NCBI RefSeq assembly: GCF_019175385.1
Contig: NC_083342.1
Location: forward strand, 119,908,376-119,972,375
DNA from: Lycium barbarum
Lineage: Eukaryota; Streptophyta; Magnoliopsida; Solanales; Solanaceae
Direction of reading: 5' to 3'
Length of the DNA stretch: 64,000 nucleotides
The position numbers and the translations under genes were made by a program. Every line of letters starts with the position of its first letter. Position 1 is the first letter of the stretch. Below, one piece after another: positions 58,901 to 64,000 of this stretch. The notes beneath the pieces are model-generated. The model was given only the letters and a program-made list of their open reading frames with translations, did not search any database and was not told where the DNA came from.

Positions 58901-61900
58901 GTCTCTGTCTGGTCGGCGAACCGTGGCGGTGTTCGCCGGAAAAGAGTGAAAGGGCAAGAAGATGGGAAATTAGTGAAAGAGAGAGAAATGAGAGGGGGAG
59001 AGGAGGAGGGAGAAGGAAGGGGAGGGAGAAAGAACAACGGGGACTTACCTGGGTGGGGATCGCCGGCGAAAGTTCGGTTAGTGTTTAACGGGAAGAGAAA
59101 ATAAAGTCAACGTTAGGGCGAAAGGAGAGCATTTGCCAATAATAAAACTAAGTTGTCAAATATTAAATTTTTTGTTACCACTTCTATACGTTCTTGCAGT
59201 GAATATGCCATCGAACTATCAGAAAATATTCATTCATGCCACTCGTTAATAGTAGGGCTAAAAAATATCACTATTGTTACCATTTTGGGTCATATATGCC
59301 ATTACTCACTTACAGAACTCTAATACTATCAGATTTTGTCACGTGACATTATCTAAACCCTTCATTTTACGAGAGACATATATGAGTCATTTCATAGTTC
59401 AGTGGCATATTTGAGCCTCTTCCCCATTCCAATATAAATCTCAATCTTTTATGATTTTATGTAACAAGTTTATCTCTTATACTAATAACATTATTACTTT
59501 GCCTGGAAAAATTATGCTCTCTTATTTAATTGGATTATGAATCTAATCTTATTCTGCATTCTTCACAATTATTACGTACTTTATGGATCTTTAAAAAAAT
59601 TTATAAAATACATAAAATTTATTTAAGAAAAAAAGAGACAAATTTAAAAGAGAGTGCATTAATGAGGTGTAGATGGGTATGGAGAGATATGAGTGAAATT
59701 TGGGGTGTTAATAGTGGTGGGGAGAAGGCTCAAATTGGTCACACTAATATGTTTTTTCAATACCCATCTCACCTCTTTAGTGTACTCTCTTTTAAACTCA
59801 TCTTTTTTTTTTCTCTTAAACAACTTTTATGTGTTTTTAGATCTTTTTAAAGGTCATAAAGTATGTGAAAATTGTGAATGATGTAGAATAAGATTAGATT
59901 CATAATAATTGTGAATGATGTAGAATAAGATTAGATTCATAATATAACTAAATAAGAGAGTATATAGTTTATTCAGGTAAATGCTATTAGTGTAAGAGAC
60001 AAACTTGTTACATAAAATTACAAAATATTGAGATTTATATAGGAATTGGGAAAAGACTCGAATATACCACTGAACTACGAAATGACTCATTTATGTCATT
60101 TGTAAAATGAAGGGTTTAGATAATGTCACGTGGCTAAATCTGATAGTACAGTAGAGTTATGTTAGTGAGTAATGATATATATGACCCAAAATGGTAACGA
60201 CTGTGGCATTTTTGAGCCCAATTATTAACAAGTGGCATGAACGAGCCTTTTTTGATAATTCGATGGGATATTTGAGCATGTAACAAGACTATTTTAGTGT
60301 TTAAACACATGTTTTGCGTTGTTTTGATGATTGATTCAGGCCTATCTCCCATGTGATACACCAGAACCATTACGAAAATACAGAGAAGATGAGCTAATAA
60401 CTTTAAGAGGAGATGGAACCGGAAAGCTAGAGGAATGGGACAGGGTGTATGATTATGCTTACTACAACGACTTAGGTGATCCAGATAAAGGCGAAGATCA
60501 TGCTAGGCCTGTCCTAGGAGGGTCCTCGGAGTACCCGTATCCTCGTAGAGGCAGGACAGGTCGCGAACCAACCAAAACAGGTTAAGACATTGATTAAAGA
60601 AATTCTGTAATTCAACAAGTATAATAATCTCATCTTTTACTATTTTCATTTTCATGTTTGATTTTTCGGAAGAGCAAATTGCCTTGACATTTTCTCTTTA
60701 ATCTCTCCAGATCCTAATTCTGAGAGTAGGATTCCACCGGTTTTGAGCTTAGACATATATGTGCCAAGGGACGAGCGATTTGGTCATGTGAAGATGTCAG
60801 ACTTCTTGGCATCTTCCTTAAAATCCATTATGCAGTTGATTTGCCCTGGGTTTAGAGCTTTATTCGATAACACACCTAATGAGTTTGATAGCTTTGAGGA
60901 TGTACTTAAACTCTATGGGGAAGGAATCAAGTTGCCTCAAGGCCCTTTCTTGAAAGCCATTACTGATAGTATTCCTTTGGAGATACTAAAAGAACTTTTT
61001 CATTTTGATCGTGAAGGCCTATTCAAGTTCCCAACTCCTCAAGTCATTCAAGGTATTCTTCTTAAATTTCTATATGATCAAAAGTACTATTTTTCATGCC
61101 TCACCTTTGTTAATCTAAATATTGTTGGTGTATTTAGAGGGTAAAACTGCATGGAGGACGGATGAAGAATTTGGGAGAGAAATGTTGGCAGGAATCAATC
61201 CTGTCTTAATCAGTAGACTCCAAGTAAGCTTTAATCCATCTGAATTGCTACTTTTATAGGATTACAAGATCTTGCTTAAGTTTACTTCTATTTTCGTGAT
61301 TATTCCTTACGCATTTTGATCAAGGTGTTAGCTTATGTAATATCTGCAGGAATTTCCTCCGAAAAGCAAGCTAGATCCTAACATATATGGCAACCAAAAC
61401 AGTAAAATTACCAGAGAGCAGATAGAGGATAAGTTGGATGGACTAACAGTTGATGAGGTAAATATTTTCTGATACTAGCTAGATTCTTCGATCTAGTTCT
61501 CTGAGTAAATTGTAGTGACAAGAGTTGGTACTATCATTTAATAGGTAATCAAGGCTAACAGGCTATTCATATTGAACCACCATGACACTGTTATGCCATA
61601 CTTGAGGAGAATTAACACATCGACAAACACAAAAACTTATGCCTCAAGAACTTTGCTCTTCTTACAAGATAATGGAACTTTGAAGCCACTGGCAATTGAA
61701 CTAAGCTTGCCACATCCAGACGGAAATCAATCTGGTACTGTTAGCAAAGTATATACACCTGCCAATCAAGGTGTTGAAGGTTCTATTTGGCAGTTGGCCA
61801 AAGCCCATGCAACAGTGAATGACTCGGGAATTCATCAGCTCATTAGTCACTGGTAAAACCTATCAGAAAGCTTTATATGAAACACAACTTACCCATAACC

Positions 61901-63096
61901 AAATTCAATCTATTATTTAGTTATAGTAATTGGAAACATTTGTTGTTATCTACTCAGGTTGAATACACATGCGGTGATCGAGCCATTTGTGATTGCAACA
62001 AATAGGCAACTAAGTGTGCTTCACCCCATTCATAAGCTTCTCCTTCCTCATTTTCGTGACACGATGAACATAAATGCTTTAGCAAGACAAACCTTGATCC
62101 ATAGTGGCGGAACTGTTGAGTTGACTTTTTTTCCTGCCAAATATTCCATGGAAATGTCAGCAGTAGTTTACAAAGACTGGATTTTCCCTGAACAAGCACT
62201 TCCTGCTGATCTCATCAAAAGGTAAATGAAAAGCAACAAAGGACTTATAAAATTTATATTTAATCAGAATATTAATTCACTAAAACAATATTTTTGGTGT
62301 TGTTTTCTTGCTAACCTGACCATAAATGTTACTCAATTTTAGGGGAGTGGCTGTTGAGGACTCGAACTCTCCACATAGAATTCGCTTACTAATTCAGGAC
62401 TATCCATATGCTGTTGATGGGTTGAAAATCTGGTCAGCAATCAAAAGTTGGGTAAGTGAATATTGCAGCTTCTATTACAAATCTAATGACGCGGTACAGA
62501 AAGACAGTGAACTCCAAGCATGGTGGAAGGAACTCCGCGAAGAAGGACATGGTGATAAGAAAGATGAACCCTGGTGGCCTAAAATGCAGACTCGACAAGA
62601 GCTGATAGATTCTTGCACCATCACAATATGGATAGCTTCAGCACTTCATTCAGCAGTCAATTTTGGGCAATACCTTTATGCTGGTTACCTCGTCAATCGT
62701 CCTAGTTTAAGCCGAATGTTCATGCCAGAACCAGGAAGTCCTGAGTATGAAGAGCTCAAGACAAATCCAGACAAGGTATTCCTCAAAACAGTCGTTCCTC
62801 CACTGCAGACACTACTTGAAATTTCCATCTTAGAGATCTTGTCAAGGCATGCTTCGGATACTCTTTACCTCGGACAAAGGGACTCACCTGAATGGACAAA
62901 GGATCAAGAAGCACTTTCAGCTTTTGAGAGGTTTGGAAAGAAGCTAAGTGATATTGAGAATCAAATTATGCAGATGAATGGTGATGAGAAATGGAAGAAC
63001 AGGTCAGGGCTTGTTAAAATTCCATATACTTTGCTCTTCCCCACAAGTGAAGAGGGACTTACAGGGAAAGGAATTCCTAACAGTGTGTCTATATAA
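51073..63096 (+). CDS. LOX-3: 9-lipoxygenase, type 1, nine exons, transposon-laden introns
   Basis: Lipoxygenase of 862 residues, structurally the twin of LOX-1. Exons: 51073-51265, 55100-55392, 60340-60580, 60711-61052, 61138-61223, 61350-61457, 61545-61852, 61958-62221, 62343-63096. Every exon has the same length as in LOX-1, splice sites are GT-AG, and there are no stops. Iron ligands are His523, His528, His714, Asn718 and Ile862; Ala566 and Arg731 are kept. The regiospecificity pair at 580-581 is Thr-Phe, as in soybean LOX-1 (a 13-LOX), instead of Thr-Val, so product specificity may have shifted. Ser715 replaces the Ala after His714. Intron 1 is 3834 bases and intron 2 is 4947 bases because of insertions, against 238 and 86 in LOX-1. 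Coding capacity appears intact; whether these introns splice cleanly is unknown. Confidence 0.94.
51459..54383 (+). mobile_element. Non-autonomous Helitron in LOX-3 intron 1
   Basis: This 2925-bp element starts TCTATATATAAAGCTAGGCA and ends with GCGCGAAGTGC, then AAACAAATTCTCTAG. Flanks are A (51458) and T (54384). It lies in the same orientation as LOX-3. It contains a GC-richer block (53836-54150) with repeated CGCATACTC words and an (AT)n tract near 52905-52940. Confidence 0.8.
53836..54150. repeat. GC-richer block of short CGCATACT words
   Basis: The words GCATACT, GAGTATGCGG, GTGTGCG and GCGGCCGC recur in both orientations over 315 bp, in strong contrast with the AT-rich surroundings. 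The style resembles the TACGGTCCGTA palindromes in the solo LTR at 10420-10530. A chance 94-codon frame covers it. It may be a captured LTR fragment. Confidence 0.45.
55619..59136 (-). mobile_element. RTE-type LINE (innermost of three), near full length
   Basis: Non-LTR retrotransposon on the minus strand, about 3.5 kb. It has a 5' leader (about 58612-59136), an endonuclease plus RT frame, a 3' region with ACCTTACCTCTACCTTTATA and GATAGACCCTCGGCT, and a short (TTG)n tail at its 3' end (55621-55637) in place of poly-A. One frame with endonuclease followed by RT and a microsatellite tail fits the RTE clade. A candidate 7-bp target duplication is CAATAAT (55612-55618 and 59137-59143). Its neighbours on both sides are halves of the CACTA element. 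Confidence 0.85.
56142..58611 (-). pseudogene. RTE LINE endonuclease-reverse transcriptase, inactivated
   Basis: The first frame (58611-56932, 559 codons) has the endonuclease: WNIGTLTG near residue 93, the catalytic Glu122 in QETKW, MDYLFLR, and QHKF. The expected Asp in the GGDFNGH motif is Val226 (GGVFNGH), which should abolish cleavage. The frame stops at 56932, then reopens (56925-56458) with RT motifs ending in FADD. A deletion of about 60 codons, by comparison with remembered RTE proteins, and a frame change follow. The next frame (56483-56142) has the thumb/C-terminal region ([25 protein letters not shown]). Further stops come after that. The plant RTE proteins I recall are often annotated as craniofacial development protein 2-like. 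Confidence 0.85.
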
Positions 63097-63122
63097 AACT
63101 ATAGCTCAATCGGAAAGGTCTT

Positions 63123-63323
63123 TTGGCCACACTATTTTGGCCACAATGACCCAAATGGGGTAAATTCATGTGATTATTTAGGTCAAATTTAATAATTTAT
63201 ACTTACTTAATGTCATTTCTATCTTTTATTCTCAAAATTTATTTTAATTTAAAATTGTATAATAGAGGTTATGGTGATTTTTACATAAGTGTGGCCAAAT
63301 TTGGGTCAAATTAGTGTGGTCAT
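63123..63323. mobile_element. TIR MITE in the LOX-3 3' region
   Basis: The left end TGGCCACACTATTTTGGCCA and right end TGGCCAAATTTGGGTCAAAT plus TAGTGTGGTCA are inverses. The segment is missing from LOX-1 at the matching place (23560-23575), so it inserted after the duplication. It lies between the stop codon and the poly(A) signal and would be transcribed. Confidence 0.65.
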
Positions 63324-63434
63324 TTAGCAACTCTCTCGATCAATTTATTAAATCCGTTTTTTATATTGTTTCTTGGTATTCCTAATAGCTACTGATACCA
63401 AAAAAAATCTCTATTTTAAGAAAGTTCCAGTTAC

Positions 63435-63440
63435 AATAAA
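63435..63440 (+). terminator. Poly(A) signal of LOX-3
   Basis: AATAAA is 339 bases after the stop, pushed away by the MITE at 63123. Surrounding sequence (AAAGTTCCAGTTACA... GTAATGTTGTA) matches LOX-1 at 23641-23686. Confidence 0.5.
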
Positions 63441-63474
63441 GCGTGTAATGTTGTATGCTCTTCTATTCTACATA

Positions 63475-64000
63475 ACAGCTTGTTGAGTTTAGATGGTTGT
63501 TATCATTCTTATTGTATTGTATTGGGAAGGGTAAATAATTTTCACCCTTATATTTATGTCCCAATTGGGTGTACTCCACTAATTTGGATTTGTGCTGGGA
63601 TCCCTACGAAAGGCGATTTCATTTTCAGTGCTTGAACTCGAAATCTCTTATAAGGCCGGAGTGTTACTTTAACTCCTCACCACAACCTTTGGAGATAAAC
63701 CCAACAAGTTTATTTATATACGTTGAATCATGTATTGATTCATTCAAAAGATTAATCTTGACCACACATTCCACGTGGGACCTAAAGTGACAACAATCAA
63801 TTTCCTTAAATACCCAGAATATTTTTCTTGTTTTGCTTATATGGGGATTTGCCTAGGTGTTGTTACAGACTGGTTTAAAGTTTAGCTCATGAAACATGGT
63901 GAATGTTATTATGAAAAAGTTTTCTCTCGCTCGGTATTTACACAAAAACTAAACTTTACTAGAACTAAAATTTCAACTAGAAATACTAACGTATTTTAAA
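63475..64000. other. Non-genic end of window
   Basis: It begins with the left end of the MITE also found after LOX-1 (ACAGCTTGTTGAGTTTAGAT), which breaks off near 63525. A tRNA-B-box-like TGCTTGAACTCGAAATCTC is at 63630. I see no gene up to the edge. Confidence 0.4.

Larger units (their letters stand above)
55430..59201. mobile_element. Non-autonomous CACTA element (middle of three)
   Basis: It starts CACTACAAGAAAAAATATAT and ends ACGTTCTTGCAGTG, whose complement begins CACTGCAAGAACGT. It is flanked by a perfect 3-bp duplication AAT (55427-55429 and 59202-59204), as expected for En/Spm CACTA elements. Only about 250 bp is its own sequence; the rest is the LINE. Subterminal words like TTTTTGCAACAA and TTGCCAAAAGTA are inverted between the two sides. 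Confidence 0.85.
55416..60285. mobile_element. Foldback element in LOX-3 intron 2 (outermost of three)
   Basis: Inverted arms lie at about 55416-55429 plus 59202-59440 (left, split) and about 60040-60285 (right). Matching pieces include AATATGCCATCGAACTATCA on the left against TGATAATTCGATGGGATATT on the right, and GTCACGTGACATTATCTAAA against TTTAGATAATGTCACGTGGC. The inner GATTATGAATCTAATCTTAT is also inverted at 59893-59945. The CACTA element interrupts the left arm. Confidence 0.7.

Overview
This window is plant nuclear DNA, most likely from a Solanaceae species. The reasons are three nine-exon type-1 9-lipoxygenase (9-LOX) genes whose proteins resemble, from memory, tobacco and potato 9-LOXs, and a dense, AT-rich, nested transposon landscape with TE families I associate with nightshades. 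The species assignment is inference. No bacterial-type operons, CRISPR arrays or rRNA genes are present.

Layout. (1) 1-4233: most of a Ty1/copia retrotransposon on the minus strand, with an uninterrupted gag-pol frame that runs off the left edge, a tRNA-iMet primer site and one LTR. (2) 4234-19890: non-genic, with a Stowaway MITE touching a Helitron (5484-7560), nested foldback elements hosting a gypsy-like solo LTR (8062-11453), a MULE with a 10-bp target duplication (13049-14158), a hAT MITE (15306-15792), tRNA-like segments and a decayed RNase H fragment. (3) 19893-23630: LOX-1, 862 codons. (4) 26651-30503: LOX-2, 843 codons, the divergent member. (5) 30504-50915: about 20 kb of transposons, including a 1.56-kb near-palindrome, a tandem duplication in which one copy carries two Helitrons, two more MULEs and a 4.2-kb minus-strand Helitron complex. 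(6) 50949-63440: LOX-3, 862 codons, intact in its exons but with its promoter cut 33 bp upstream of the TATA box by the Helitron complex, intron 1 grown to 3.8 kb by another Helitron, and intron 2 grown to 4.9 kb by a three-level nest (foldback > CACTA > RTE-type LINE).

All three LOX genes lie head-to-tail on the plus strand and share the same nine-exon structure; exons 3, 5, 6, 8 and 9 have identical lengths. All keep the iron ligands (His, His, His, Asn and C-terminal Ile), the S-stereo Ala and the Arg expected of a linoleate 9-LOX, and all lack a plastid transit peptide. They should be cytosolic enzymes making 9-hydroperoxides of linoleic and linolenic acid. LOX-1 and LOX-3 are the younger pair: same length, alignable promoters, and a shared 3' MITE. 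They differ at the two regiospecificity residues (Leu-Val in LOX-1, Thr-Phe in LOX-3, canonical Thr-Val in LOX-2). The most interesting story is a tandem LOX cluster that may be diverging in both active-site chemistry and regulation, the latter through transposon insertions.
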